The notes beneath the pieces are model-generated. The model saw only the letters and a list, made by a program, of their open reading frames with translations. It was not told the DNA's origin and ran no database searches. The position numbers and the translations under genes were made by a program. Source: Darksidea phi (Eukaryota; Ascomycota; Dothideomycetes; Pleosporales; Lentitheciaceae). From it: a stretch of 64,000 nucleotides of DNA. Positions 46,102 to 58,729 of this stretch are shown here, one piece after another. The stretch lies in assembly GCA_030770425.1 (NCBI GenBank), contig JASJFT010000008.1, positions 1 through 64,000 on the forward strand. The letters run 5' to 3'. Numbering within the stretch: the first letter of the stretch is position 1; every line of letters starts with the position of its first letter.

Positions 46102-46867
46102 TGTTGAGTCGGCAGCGAGACTTGCTACGTTATTGGGCGCCCAGGAAGCTTATGAAGCCGTTCGTAAACATATATGTGCGATGGCCGCGGTTATAGACGT
46201 GACCCGACAGACGCGCAATGGACGAAACGTGAAAAGAATTTTTGAAGATGAAGAATAGACGACGTTTGGATGAGTTTCCCCAACTCGGGCCCCAAAAGTA
46301 AGCATCCTTCGGACTGGGGGCGGCAATTGGTGCGAACATGGACGCAGCTCAAAACACCTGTCTCCGCACAGCCACCCTATCGCAAGGCCGTTCCAACCAA
46401 TAGCGTCTCGTCATCATGCAGTGCAAATCTCGCTTGCTCCACCTAGGCCTATGGTGGCGCTAAACATCGGGCAACGGAAGACTTAGAAAAAGTCGATCTT
46501 TTCTTCATCGTCCAAGAGCGGAATCCATCGGAATGAAGTTACGTCGACGGCGTCGATGAGCTGCTTCGCTGCAGAGGTGCTACACTTGCGCGATAGTCAC
46601 TTCTGAAACCAATGGGATGAACGTGCGTACCGTACAGGTGGATAAAAGCAAATGTGCCTGGGGTTGAATAAGATTCATGCGCACAAGGGCGCCCTAGTCG
46701 TCCCATCACGTGCGGTCACGAAGCTCTCGAGCCCGTATCTGTTGAAGGTTCCCGTTAAATAATTACTCTACGTATATATACAACAGAAGGGAATCATAAA
46801 ACCAACAACATTCGATAGTATACCAACCAGTGCAGCCAGGAAGAGGCTCCGGCCATATCCACGCCCC
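46102..46867. other. Intergenic region between two minus-strand genes
   Basis: This carries the promoter of the DUF6536 gene on its left part and the 3' end of the secreted-protein transcript on its right. No gene or repeat is recognised. Confidence 0.5.
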
Positions 46868-49800
46868 TCAGTGTAACAACGGCGCATATCTCGATGCATT
46901 AAACCCCTCCGGCGGATTCGTCTGCAACGCCTGCAGAAATTTCAGCGTCGGATTCGAATGCAGCACCTTCCCACTCGCATCAGTCGCGCGCGGTGACCCA
47001 GGTGTCTCCGTCTCATATGCCTCACTTGCCAGACTAGCCCATTCTACCATCTGCATCGTCGCAAACGCATTGCGCTCTCCCATGAAGCTGTTAAGCCAAC
47101 TGCGGTGTATTTTAGCGAGAGCTTTGTCGGCACTCAACGTCTTCAATGTGCCGTTCAGTCTAGCATCCGCGGAGACCGCTTTTGCCATAGCGTTTAGCGT
47201 GTCTTCAACTTTAGATGCGGTGCCGAGGAGTATTTCTCCGACTTGCGGTTGTGCGAGGTAGTCCAGAGCACGACCCACAGTGGCTATGCGTGTCATTTTT
47301 CCATGCGCTTTTTCGTTGCGAAAAAGCGTTTTGTCGATGATGTTGTTACCGTCCATGAAGATCCTAAACTTGGCGCCATTGATATTCTTCCGCAAGAAAA
47401 CAAGTAGATCCTGATTCGCTTGTGAGCCAAGAGATTCCATGAGCGCTTGTGCCCACGTCGCTCCTGCATTGTTGGTCGAGGCGGCTGTGAAGAAGAGTGC
47501 TTTCATGTCTGGGCAGGAGACTTTTTCTTCCTCGTGGAGGTAGCGGAAAAAATTAACGATCCAGTTGCCTTCGTAGATGTGTTCAGCATTGAACCAATTC
47601 TTCTGACCAGCACTACTACTCGGTGGATTTGCAGAGGTAGTAGTGATCTTGTGGTTGAGACAGTCAGTTGAGTCGGCTGCTTGGTACCAATCTGAGAGGG
47701 TGATGACGGAAGGTTTGTTGACGCGGGATGCGTAGGTTGGGTACTCCGCCATGAAGATCTCGTGCGTATCTTCGCCGCAAACCCATTTGTATAGACGAGT
47801 CTCACGCTTCGCCAAGGTCGCATTCGAGATAGGATTGGGAAGGCCATTGCCTTCCATTTCCAGAGCGAAGTACTCTTCGGTGGGGGCATCCATGTCGAGT
47901 GAGTCTTGACAGTCCTTACATCCGTTTCCGCTACTATCGCATGTATCATCGGGGGCACTGGATGGGGGCGGCGTCGGCGTCGGCGACGATGAAAGGGTCA
48001 AGGGGGGCGGCGTGATTGGACTGGACGCGGATTTGGAGGGTGCGTCACTGGCTCCGGTTTCTGAGGAAATAGGAATTTCATCATTACCAGAGGGCGCGGG
48101 AGTAGCGGTATCACTGCCACTGTTGCTGACCGATGTTAATAATGTGGACTCGTCACTGCTTGAAGTGCCTCCCACTGTTGATGACAGGTCTGTGGTACCT
48201 CCGGAACTCTGATCAGTACCTGTCCTAGTGCGAGATGAATTGGTCCACGAATGGGTACTGCTGAAGCTCGTTGGTGAAGTAGTAGGCGTTATCGAGGTAT
48301 GCGACGCCTTGCTTGAGAAGCTGTCCGTAGCAGAAGGTTTCTTCGTCCCACTCGACTTTGGTGTACCACTAATCTCGTCCTCAGTCGTCGACGACTTCTT
48401 TGAAGTCTTTGACCCCGTTGGCTCGTTTGTTTCATCAGCATCACCATTCGTTAATGTGGATTTCGTAGTGGGCTTGGCCGGTGTCTTCGTACTCGTCAAA
48501 GTAGGTTTTGCAGTAGTCTTTGTTGCCTTGGTTGTAGCATCATCTGTTGTTTTGGTTGCTTTCGTCGACTTCGGCTTCTTACTCGTTGATGTCTTGGCCT
48601 TCGTCGATTTGGTTGTCGTCGTCTTGGTACTAGACATCTTCCTCGACTTTGAAGCTGGAGGGTTGGGGTCGGCGACTTCACCCTCTCTTGCATTCGATGG
48701 TCCGAAGGCTAGGCATTTGGAGAGGAGGGGCCATTCGTTCGACTAATTTCCAGATTAGACTTAAGTACATAGATTATGGAGGAGGAGGAGGAGGTAGAGC
48801 ATACATAGAGCTGTTCTTCCCAGAATGGGCTCGCTTCGTTGCCTTTGGTCGCAGCTGAGACGGAGAGTTCAACACCAATGCGGGCGTCAATATCCACACC
48901 TAGCGTCTTTTTCGTCTCACATACGCCGGTGGAGTCAGCCATGGCTGCGAAATCGGCTTGTATGTATGGCATTTGGAGGTTGAGACCGACACTCCATCCT
49001 TTTCCTGCGATGGGTTAGTCAAGAACCACCAAAGAGAAAAGTAAGGAATCTTACCAAGCGCAGAAGCTTCCAACTTAACATTTGGCTCAACGTATACTTT
49101 AGCAGAACCCTCAACCTTCGCGCTCAGCGTGAGCGGGATCGGTGTAAATGTCGGCGTCCAGCCTGAGAATCTGTTGTTCTTCGAATTGACAAGATCAACC
49201 TTGACGATCGCCGAGTTAGAAAGCGCCATTCGCGCACCAAGATTCGCTGTTGCGGTGCCCGCCCACTCGTCCATCGTAAAACCGACATCAACGTCGAGGA
49301 ATGCACCAAGTTTTACCACCTTAGCGATCGAAATCCCCTCAATCGGAATGGTGATGATCGTCTTCTGCCAACTGTACGCCTTCGTCAGTGTCCCTTTCTC
49401 AGATAGCGCGAGTTGTATAGAAGCAGCGACGTCCTCCGGCTGAATAGTCATGGCCGCAGACTTCAATTTCAGCCAGTCGACGTCAATATCGAAATCGACA
49501 TTAAGACTTCCAACTGTTCTCACTACTGCGTCCACACTAGTCGTCCAATCGCCCACAGTAGCAGAGAAGAGGTTCTTGTCGAAGCCGCTCGTGAGGTCCA
49601 TCGCGAAGTCTGGTCCCCTGGGGACAAGATCTCTCTCCATGAGCAACCTGTGGGCTGGAGTTAAAGGCATGTTTCCGACGTTGAGCGTATACGAATGCGC
49701 AATTTCCTCCCAGTCTCTCAAGTCGGCAGTAAGGAAAGCCTTGTTCTGAGCTTCGTCGTATCGCATATTTGATACAACGAAGGGCAAGCGCTCCATATCG

Positions 49801-50289
49801 TCGGCGCAGCCTTCGTGGTTGGTAACCATGATGAAAGAGTTGTTCACATCATTATTTACCCAATCCCACACATCTTTCGCATACTCAAACGCAGCATCGT
49901 CGTTAAATTCGAGCATCATGTCTTCAGCACACTGAACAGACTTGAGTTTCCCGGCGAAACGTTCCATGGAGGTGACGAAGCGGTATTGTTCGGGGAAATA
50001 AACAGTCAGATTGGCGTATATGAGTTTGTTCCCGGCTGCTCAGAGGTCAATGAGGATGTTGGTCCCTAGAGGGCAAATCCATACCTGGTGCACCCCAGTA
50101 GAAGCTCTCGAAGTTTTGAAGATCTAGATCTCCAGTAAAGCTGACGTCGCGCTTCGATGATGTCGTTGGGGTGCTAGAGCCGGCCGGATTCGTAATAGGT
50201 GCAAGCTCGAGAGCGGCAGCATTGCTCACGAGGAACGTGAGAAGCAGACTAATGAAGGACAGTAATAACATCATGATGATGCACAACAA
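46868..50289 (-). CDS. Large secreted protein with Thr/Lys-rich linker (possibly DUF7029/DUF7223-type)
   Basis: Four exons (50289-50085, 50038-49055, 49004-48805, 48742-46868) give 1,087 residues. A signal peptide covers about residues 1-26, and a dibasic KR lies near residue 47. The N-terminal half (about 50-460) is rich in beta strands, with an early helical cysteine-containing part (SVQCAEDMMLEF, VTNHEGCADDMERLP). From memory this resembles the fungal secreted DUF7029 followed by DUF7223; I cannot check that. Residues about 485-680 form a low-complexity linker of Thr, Ser, Lys and Pro, probably O-mannosylated. A globular C-terminal domain of about 380 residues starts after a Cys cluster (DDTCDSSGNGCKDCQDS) and contains EHIYEGNWIVNFFRYL. 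There is no GPI signal. It is probably a wall-associated or extracellular protein. A second in-frame ATG at 50274 could be the start. Function is unknown. Confidence 0.82.
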
Positions 50290-51627
50290 TACAACGAGTG
50301 TAATTAAGGATTGAACAGTACCAAAGGCAAAACGAACGACTAGTTGGCGAGTCGTACATCAGCATCAGAGAGATAGAGAGATCGGGGCCTCTTGTATACG
50401 CCCATGTCGGCCCCATCTATCACGAAGACATCCGTATAGTCGAGTTTGCAACCAGGAACGCATGCATATCTCCTGCCATTCTGGGGACCGGTGTATGCGC
50501 CAAGTAGGCAAGGTAACCATGGGGAGATTAAAGAGCGTATTCTTACTCGATACACGGACCAATGAATCGTGACTAAGCTCGCTCGGGGTACCGAAGACGT
50601 GGAGAATGTGGGGTCAAAGAGGGTAAGAATGCGAAAAGAGATCGTGTAGACGGACTTCGCCCCGGCTGGCACCCTGTCCAATGGCAGCAGCAGTTGAGAG
50701 TGGCTCGATGATGAGTCTGTACAAGCACTCTGCCAAGACGGGCCTCAAACGTGTGCCGGGATGAGTGTTGCAGATGATCGACAGGTACCATGCATGGGAG
50801 ATATTGTCGTGAGAGCCGTAAGCACATTGCATTGATAGAGCCAGAAGAAGAAAGACTCTCAGACTAGAGAGTGAAGACGCGGATTAGTGCTTGCAAAGCT
50901 AATTAGGGGGTACTACTGCGTGTACGTTGTAGATTTCACCGCTGTCTCCCAACAAACTTCAAAATAGATCATGCGTAGCGCCCATGTAGCGCGATATCTG
51001 GCCATGTTGAGCAACAACCGATATTTAGGTCGGGCTGAAGCTGTTTGGGATGATACGAAGAATGCGAGGCAGAAGAAAATTAAAGAGCTGAGAGTTATAA
51101 GATGAAAGGAGCAGGCTGGATGCAGGTACAGCAAGTGGAGGTAACACAGAGATGAAGTGGTATGCCAAAAAAAGATTTCGGTGTTGCAAGACACGAACAC
51201 GACCCGTATTCGTGCAGGTGGAGTCCATTTCGGCCCCCGTAGAGCTTCGCCCGAACGCCGCCGCACCGTTCTTCCACGTCGACAAACGGCGAGGACAGTC
51301 ACCACTTGTGTGGATTAGCCATCCTGGCGGTCCCCCGTGAGACAAATATGTCCACAAGGGTGCTGCGATGTAGGGGAAATTCGACATGACATTTCGCGTG
51401 AGAGCATGGCATTTCGTGGTCATGAGGTGGGTTTCCAGCCGATAAAAGCAGTTGGGATGGCCAGCATAGTGATAGGAAGGTTGAAGAGTAAAGATGCGGG
51501 TTGTGCAATTTGGAGGGGTGGTGCACGAGCCACCTTGCACGTGCGTGCGTGTTTCCTGTCGCGGATTGACCTCGCGCGTCTCTAACGACATTCGCAAAAG
51601 TGACGCCCATCCTCCTTGCCACTAGCC
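50290..51627. other. Divergent intergenic region
   Basis: The large secreted-protein gene (minus) and the TPR/F-box gene (plus) are divergent, so both promoters lie here. Open frames of up to 190 codons on the minus strand have no domain and overlap one another. No repeat or RNA gene is recognised. Confidence 0.45.
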
Positions 51628-53616
51628 ATGCCGCACACCATTTCGCCTGTTGAATACCAGGAGCTCGGGAGATCCTACTACAAAAAGAAGCAGTATCACA
51701 AAGCCCTAGAAGCCTTCACCTCTGGCATCGAAGCCTCCGTAATCCCCACCGTAACCCTCTACGACTACCGCGCGGCCGTCTACGAGAAGCTAGCCGACTT
51801 CAATTCGGCCGTAAAAGATGGTCGCGAAGCAATTCGGTTAAACAGAAGGGATGTGAAGGGATATCTGCGGACGGGGAGTGCGCTGCAGAAGTTGAATAAG
51901 CTGGACACAGCAGTGAATATCTACAAATATGGCATGAAGAATGTGCCGGTGGATAACCGGGATTTTCAGGTGCGTTGCGGGTTTGAGGGGGAATTTGGAT
52001 ACCGCTAATGGTAGACGAAGCTGCTGCAGCAGTTGCATAATAAGTTGACGCGGAAGCTTGCGCCGGCGAAGGCGATTGATCCGTTTACGGTGCTGCCGGT
52101 GGAACTGGTGGAGATGGTTTTGGGCTACATGCCTTTCAAAAATATGGTGAACTGTCTTCGCGTGTGCAGAGGCTGGAAAAGCTACTTGGTTCGTTGTCCA
52201 GCACGCTGAACACAGCCATGCTGACCTTGTACACAGATCAAGCGGCAAAGGCTGTGGCAGCACTTGGACCTCTCCGGCGCCACCAAACCAGTTTCGCGCG
52301 TATTCATCCGTCACGCTGTACAATACAGTGAGAATGCTGTCACCAGGCTAACAGTCCACCGTTTTCAACACACCGACGTTCTGCGCAACATCGCGACGGC
52401 CTGCAAGAGCCTTCACACCCTTGAGATCCTCTCCTTGCCCTTAATGCTCTCGGACACGCTCATAGAGGTCGCCCAATGTGCAACCAATCTGAAAAAGCTC
52501 ATTATACATGCCGACGTCTCTACAGATACCGCAGCGCAGATCGTTCGGTACCGGCCTACGCTGGAACACGTCGAGTTCACGTCTATACAATCGCCAATGG
52601 CGGCAGAGTGCAAGGGCCCCTTTCCGAATCTTCATACTGTGCAGCTGAATGCAAAACCAAAGGCTATCACCGCTAGTTTACGCTTCGTAGAGAGTCTCGT
52701 CAGTCAAGCGCCGGTCCTGCAATCCCTAGGCGTAGCCAATTGGGGTCCTCCGGTATGTCTGCATGCTTTCTAGATCATCCCGTTGCTATAATCACGTGGC
52801 GCCCTTTTGGACGAGATTCTCGCTCAACTCTCTTCACAAAACCCTACAATCACAACGCTTTTCGAGCACGAGCTTGCGCTAACACGTAACCATCAGCCTC
52901 TCATGCGCGTTTCCGTTGACGACAACGTCTTTACCAACCCCCTCACTACCCTTACTCTAAAAAATGTTCACCTACTAAGTTTCCCATACCTCCCCCCGAC
53001 GCTAAAACGCCTGGTCTTCCACCCACAAAGGCCCCTCGCCCTTGCCCTAGACTCGAACCTCGTCAATGGGGACGAATCTTGGAATAACGCCTTATACTCT
53101 CGTACAGAGCGGATTGAACACCTCACCATCAAAGAAGTTCTTAATCTGTCGCCCCAATTCTTGAGTACGCTGCTGGACGTGTACACGGACGAGAGCGGCG
53201 AGCTCAAAAGTATCGAGCAGCCAGAAAGCCTTCGGTTGCTTTCGCTCAGCGGACAGCTAGCAACTCCGATGAGGCTTTTCGGCGAGAACGGACTCTGCTT
53301 TTCGTCGCGTATGGTTACTGATACTCTGACGTCACTGAATCTGTCTACGATGTCCTGTACCGATGATGACATTGAAGCTCTTCTCACTTTCTCCACAAGT
53401 ATACAATCTATCGACGTATCTGCTACAAAAGTCAGTGGCGCTAGCATCAAAATGCTAGCAGACGGCTTGCCTAACCTCCGTTACCTCAAAGCGGACAACT
53501 GTCCAAACATCAGTAGTCGTGACGCGGTAGCGTACGCGGAAAAGCGGGGGATCGTCGTGAGCTGCAAGACAACCGATTCATTTGGTGGGAAGAAGGTGCG
53601 ATATGGATTATTCTAG
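51628..53616 (+). CDS. TPR/F-box/leucine-rich-repeat protein, Pof3/Dia2 type
   Basis: Four exons (51628-51969, 52015-52188, 52237-52752, 52816-53616) give 610 residues. Residues 9-112 contain three TPR motifs (YQELGRSYYKKKQYHKALEA, YDYRAAVYEKLADFNSAV, GYLRTGSALQKLNKLDTAV). An F-box follows at about 138-172 (FTVLPVELVEMVLGYMPFKN). From residue 173 to the end there is a divergent leucine-rich-repeat region. This order is that of fission yeast Pof3 and budding yeast Dia2, SCF subunits that keep the replication fork and genome stable by ubiquitinating replisome proteins. Orthology is inferred from domain order. The last intron was placed at 52753-52815 because the first AG gives a stop in frame, while this one joins NWGPP to ILAQLSSQ. 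The second intron has an unusual GTTCGT donor. Length and domain spacing fit the family. Confidence 0.87.
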
Positions 53617-53824
53617 ACCGAGGGTAATCTGCTTGCATGTTGAATGGTTAGATCTGAATAAGATATCTGCCTCATACGACACACTACCTTAAAAGACTTG
53701 TACTGTTGCGGAACTATTACAGATGCATCATTCCCACGACTCTACCCATTTCTTCTTCACCATCTCGATCTTAGCAGCTGTCATATTAGTATAGCTATCT
53801 GCGTCCTATTCGCCATTTCTGTGT

Positions 53825-54377
53825 TTACGGTGTGTAAATCAGGTTGTTTACTACCAGCATCGCTGATGCAATATTCATCACACCTACACGGCAACACGAA
53901 GCAGTGCGGGCAGGAATGGAAAAGGAAAGGCAACTTACATTGTTCCAATCGCCTCCAATAGATGCACTCAGTGCAAGCTGCCATACTGGCTGGATGATAT
54001 ATCATGCCCACCCACATATGCGTCTCCGCTTGCGTTATCTGCTGCCTATGCTGCATCTTCAATCGTTTCAATTTCGTCCTCGTCTCGTTAAGCTTTCTAT
54101 CTCTTTCTTGCAGTGTCTGACGGAACATAGTGAGGTCGTTTGTCGGCAGTGCGTTGGAGAAGTATTGATGTATGCGGGGCGAGTAGAGCTCGCATGTAAA
54201 ACCCGTCGGCAGCGGAGACTTTGTTTGTAAGATTTGCGGGGGGGAGTAGGGTGGTGTTATGTAGCATTCTGCGCAGACGGTGCATTCAGGGACGAGAGGG
54301 AGCATAATGTAGCCGTTCTCTCCAGACGTGTTTTCAAAAGCCCCGGCAATATGGAAAGGCCGCCCATTTCTTGACAT
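53825..54377 (-). CDS. Small cysteine-rich hypothetical protein
   Basis: A minus-strand frame starts at 54377 with an in-frame stop 9 bp upstream. With an intron at 53938-53884 (GTAAGT donor, TAG acceptor, 55 bp) the product has 165 residues. Without splicing the frame runs on to 53781 and gives 198 residues with six more cysteines. The N-terminal part has CTVCAEC, and the middle is a basic helix (QTLQERDRKLNETRTKLKRL). There is no signal peptide and no known domain. It converges with the TPR/F-box gene about 200 bp away. The length, the start context and the helix support a real gene, but it could be a chance open frame. Confidence 0.4.
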
Positions 54378-57300
54378 ATTCCGTCAACAGCATGACGTCC
54401 CGCCTGCCCTTCTCAACAGCAGTTTGAGCAACCTAGCTAAATCTGTCCATGTATTTGAGGCAGTGGTCTTTCCCGTGGCCAGGACTTTCCGGCCTCCGAC
54501 CGCTGGGCTAAAGATGTGTTATAGAGGCGGAAAGATGAGACTGAGATGCGTCACGCAGTCAGAGCAGACTGTAGGATCTTCGATGAGTGAGTCGGACGTG
54601 GGGTCAGTAAGAAAGTACTGCGTCCATTCCTCTACGTTCTTTTCTCTCTTCACTACGTCTTCGCATTCAAAATCTAAATTCGGACAATACCCCTTCCGTC
54701 CCTTTCTCCATCCCCGCGGCCTGCCCTAATGGCGCTATGCTAGGGTAGTTCCGGCCCTGGAGCCACGCATACGCAATGCGGATTCAGAACTAGGAGAAGT
54801 CATATTTAGTCATGACATTGTGTAGTTTTGGGGTAGGGTAGACGCGGAAATTGCGCGTAACGTGTTGGTGCGATGGAGATTTTGTAGCAGTCGGCACAAA
54901 TGTCGAAGTTGGGAAAGGGTAATTATTGGGCGGACGATTTGGTAGCAGTTTGTGTAGCCCGAGGCAAAGTTTTGGCGGGGCAAAGGTGCGGAGGTGGGGG
55001 GAGTTGTGGAGGGAGTGGCTAGGGCTGAGCGAACGAGCGGCATTTGGACACACCGAATATGGAGAGAGAAAAAAAAACAGACCGGTAAGGGGATCTTTTG
55101 ATTTGACAAAGTTTGGCTGTGACGGGCCAAGAGACGTATGCTTGACCTTTGCGTTTACGTTTCAGCTTCCTCGTATAGCCCCCTAGCATTTCAAGGCTGA
55201 AGATCGCAATACGATACGCACCCCACATGCGCACTAAAGAGACCACAGCCACGCACCTGTACAATAACGTCCAACACGCATCTCGACGTGTCGTGCAGAA
55301 CGATCCTTGTGGCCAAGCAGCCTGCCACCCTGCTGTCACTCGGGCTTGCGACTTAAGCGAGGGTGGCACAACTCATCTCTTGTGATCTGAAATAAAGGAT
55401 CACAAAATTAGCAGAAGCGCGATGAACGATATTTATATGTGCTTGCATAGATTCAACCTTGGGAACGATTCATTGTAAGTGCAAGGCTTGCAGCATTTGT
55501 TTCACGAAACATGCAAGCTAGAGAGATGCGTTGAGCCGGGCGCTAGGATGCGCCGTCCCATTGGTTGGGCCTGTTTAGGAGGCCAAGTGCTGCGTCTGGC
55601 CTCTGGCAACCGTGAACTCAAACAGCGAAACTAGCGAAAGGTTGACCGAAGGATGCCTTTCGCGCGTGAGTATGATGCGGCACTTCTGAGCTTAGATGCT
55701 TGAGCGAAAGAGCGGTGTGGAGGTTGTGGTAAGTGAGTATCGCAAGGGCAGCCCTGGTTGTGCAGTTGAGGATCCAACCTGCCCGAAGACGAGGATACTG
55801 TTGGGTCTGCCTTGTGAGCAAGGTATACCCAAACAGGTCATGTGCTGTTTTGAGGAGATAGCTTGTACCAAAATACATCAACTTTGAACGATGCATTCGC
55901 AATTTACGTGTGACTATGGGCGATGCAGTCCCATTCGGAGGACCTCTAAATAGAAGTTACACCTCTAGAATTATTATGGTCCTGTCGTAGCGATAAAGTT
56001 CGAAGCTGTGAATCATTATCTGACGTTCCATGGCCTGTTGAATCTATATTCTACGCCTCGTGTGGTATAAGCATGCTGCTGTGGTGTTGTTGCGGCCCTC
56101 AGCGCTGCATAACACTGGCTCAATCAAACGAATCCACGGTAAGGCACTCAGCGATAGTCGTCTCCGGCAACAATGAAAGTCAATAACAACAGCAGGCTGT
56201 TGGAGAGAGTGTCGGGGGATTAGCATTGACTAGAGAGGCGAGGGCTGTTAGCGGACTATATCATCGTGTCCCCGAGACACCTCAACCCACTCCACAGTTC
56301 GGAGAATGACCCTTTAAGGTCAAGTGGCTCGCATAGAAAAAAGGCCGGTAAGTAATCCCTTCATTACTTCTCCATTGAGAAAACGGAAGGCCTTGGGTTG
56401 GTTTTGGGCTGTGAGAATCGCTAGACCGATCGGAGCGCCGGTTGTGGGGGAAATTGAGGCGGAAATCGGAATGTGAGGCAGACTCGAGGGTTATGGAGAC
56501 ATGTGTTGAGGCGGAGGCCCTGCTGTTGTTGCTGTGAGACATGAAGCTTTGGTGTGTTGGTTGGGCAGGCGCTCAGTGACACGTCAAGCCTCGTTGGTGC
56601 TTTGTGCGCCCGTCAAACCAAGGTTAGTTATGCCCGCAATGCCGTCTGATGCTGAGATTTTAGTACCATGTCGCCGCGTTCATTCGGACAGCAGCCCAAT
56701 CCAACTAGTATTTGAGACATTCTCGCGGCAAAGCAAAAAACCGAACACTGTCTCGAACATATAAGTGCAGCGACCAACTATGATGACAGTGGAGAAATAA
56801 TGGCTGCACATCATGATGGATAAAGATCAAACGCTCGCCAGTTAATGTACACAAGGCAGAGTAGGCATGATGCGACGAGCGGTGTGAAGAGCGACCCCGG
56901 AAAGGTGCATTGGTCGTGACTTCTTGATGTCCTCACGTAGAATAGAAGTTGGGGTGTTTCAGAGCTTTGACCAGAAGGAGAAACGTGTGCAAATAGAAAA
57001 CAAAATTTGATGCTTTCTAGTGAGCCTACCGAACCGGTTAGATGCTGCAGCCACGTACCAAAGACACGGCCGGGGTAAGCGCCCAATTTTTCGTCGGGAC
57101 ATTAGGTTTGCTTGTTAGTACTTGCTCCGGGAGACCAGCGTACGAGAAGGATGTTGAATCATCCAGGCTCTGGACATTTCCTGCTGATGGGAGACGTGAG
57201 CGTAGATGCAGGGGGCAAGCTAGTTCCATTGGTAGTTCCACTACAGTACTTGCAGAGTGGAACCATCAGCGAGGGCAGAGTACCGGAGAGCTTGAACGTT

Positions 57301-58729
57301 GGGCGAGGGTGCATTGGGAAATGCATGCCGTGTGTACTTCAAGTTGTGCACGCACGCCACACTGGCGGCTTCAGGCCAACGCTGCAACCTGTTCCACATG
57401 CACGATGAGACAAGCGGGGCACACAAAGGTCCCAATTAAGGTATCCAGTGGCGCTTACTATCCGGAAATAGGATCCATCAACGTGGGTAATTATGCGCGT
57501 ATGAGGCACAGAACGGGCGGAGAAAGGCGGCCGTGGGCTGCATAGCAGATTACTATGGTATGAGACGGCGAGTATTTAGAAAAAACAGAGTGGGGACGAG
57601 TAAATAGAGTGCTCCGAGTCTAGGGCCAACTTGAGAAGATTGCGGCAATCAGCAAGCTAGTCGATCATCTTGTGCTACGGAAGCTTTGGGGAACCAAGGG
57701 TCCCCAGGTTTCAGTCACACTCCACAAGCGACGATTTGGTGCGGGCGGGCCACGTCGGTAAAGGGAGGTTCTCGAGCTCGGTCCTAGGAGATGAACCGCA
57801 CGGTCAGCCGGAGGAATTCCAGCCTCTGCCACGCCATAAGGCTGCATGCAGTGGGCCGGTGACACATGATTGAACGTCTGCTGGCTGGCGAGCGTGGACG
57901 AGGATGCATTAGTGCGTGCAGAGAGCACGCTCGAGCTAGTGAGCGTGTGCTTGGCTTGTGGTGAGCCGTCCTGGCTTAGGACGGTGGGAGCAATTGGCGA
58001 ATGGGGAGGGGTTGGCGTGTGGGAGTCCAAAAAGAACGAAAGATGGGGGGTCAAGGGCAGGGTCGGAGAATTTGGCGTCCGATGAAACTTCAGACGGGAG
58101 TGTCGTCGTCTGGTCTCTAGGCCGGGTCCCAGAGAACGGCTACGTCCAGCGCACTGGGTCCCCTCGTCGACCCAGCGAGCCGTCCAAGTGTGATGAGCGA
58201 CGACGGACAGCGACGCCTAGCGGAATCCCGTGCCCTAGTGGCAGGCCCCCTAAGCGCCTGGCGGGATCCGCTGTGAAGCTTGATGCCGTCTGCGGCCGCC
58301 ATTGGACCCACGGCGAGCCAAGGCCGGTAAGCAGGGGGCACACTCCACCTGCTCGCGACGACACATCTGCGTCGTCGCGAGGGTGTGCTACCTAGAAGTC
58401 GTCTTACGCAGCCGATCCTCCACGCCCAGTGCCGTCGCCGTCGAAACAAAACAGCTCTCGCCATCCTCCCACCGGAGGCGCCCCGCAGCCGGCTGCTATT
58501 TCAAAGAGCACCCCCCATCGCGCTCTACCCGCCCACTTCTGTCGCTCCGCCTCCCGCCCGATTCGCGATTCGTCCAGGGGAGCTGCTCGAGCAGCCTTGC
58601 GACTGCGACATCGCGTGCTTCGTCTGATAGGCAGCCGGATTGCAGGCCGCCGAGTCCTCTTCCAGGACGCTCGAAGCCACTCAGACTGGCGTAGTAGCGT
58701 CGTGTGCCTGATCGGAGGGCTTCTGGGCC
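54378..58729. other. 4.3-kb region without a recognisable gene
   Basis: Many open frames overlap on both strands, the largest under 170 codons, none with a domain or a consistent exon structure. The DNA becomes GC-rich toward 57.7-58.7 kb, as it does upstream of laeA, and the final part is the promoter and leader of the gene at 58730. No tRNA, repeat or transposon was recognised. Confidence 0.45.

Noticed and set aside
57042..57545. Plus-strand open frame of 167 codons
   Set aside because: No domain, overlapped by other frames of similar length, no splice partners.
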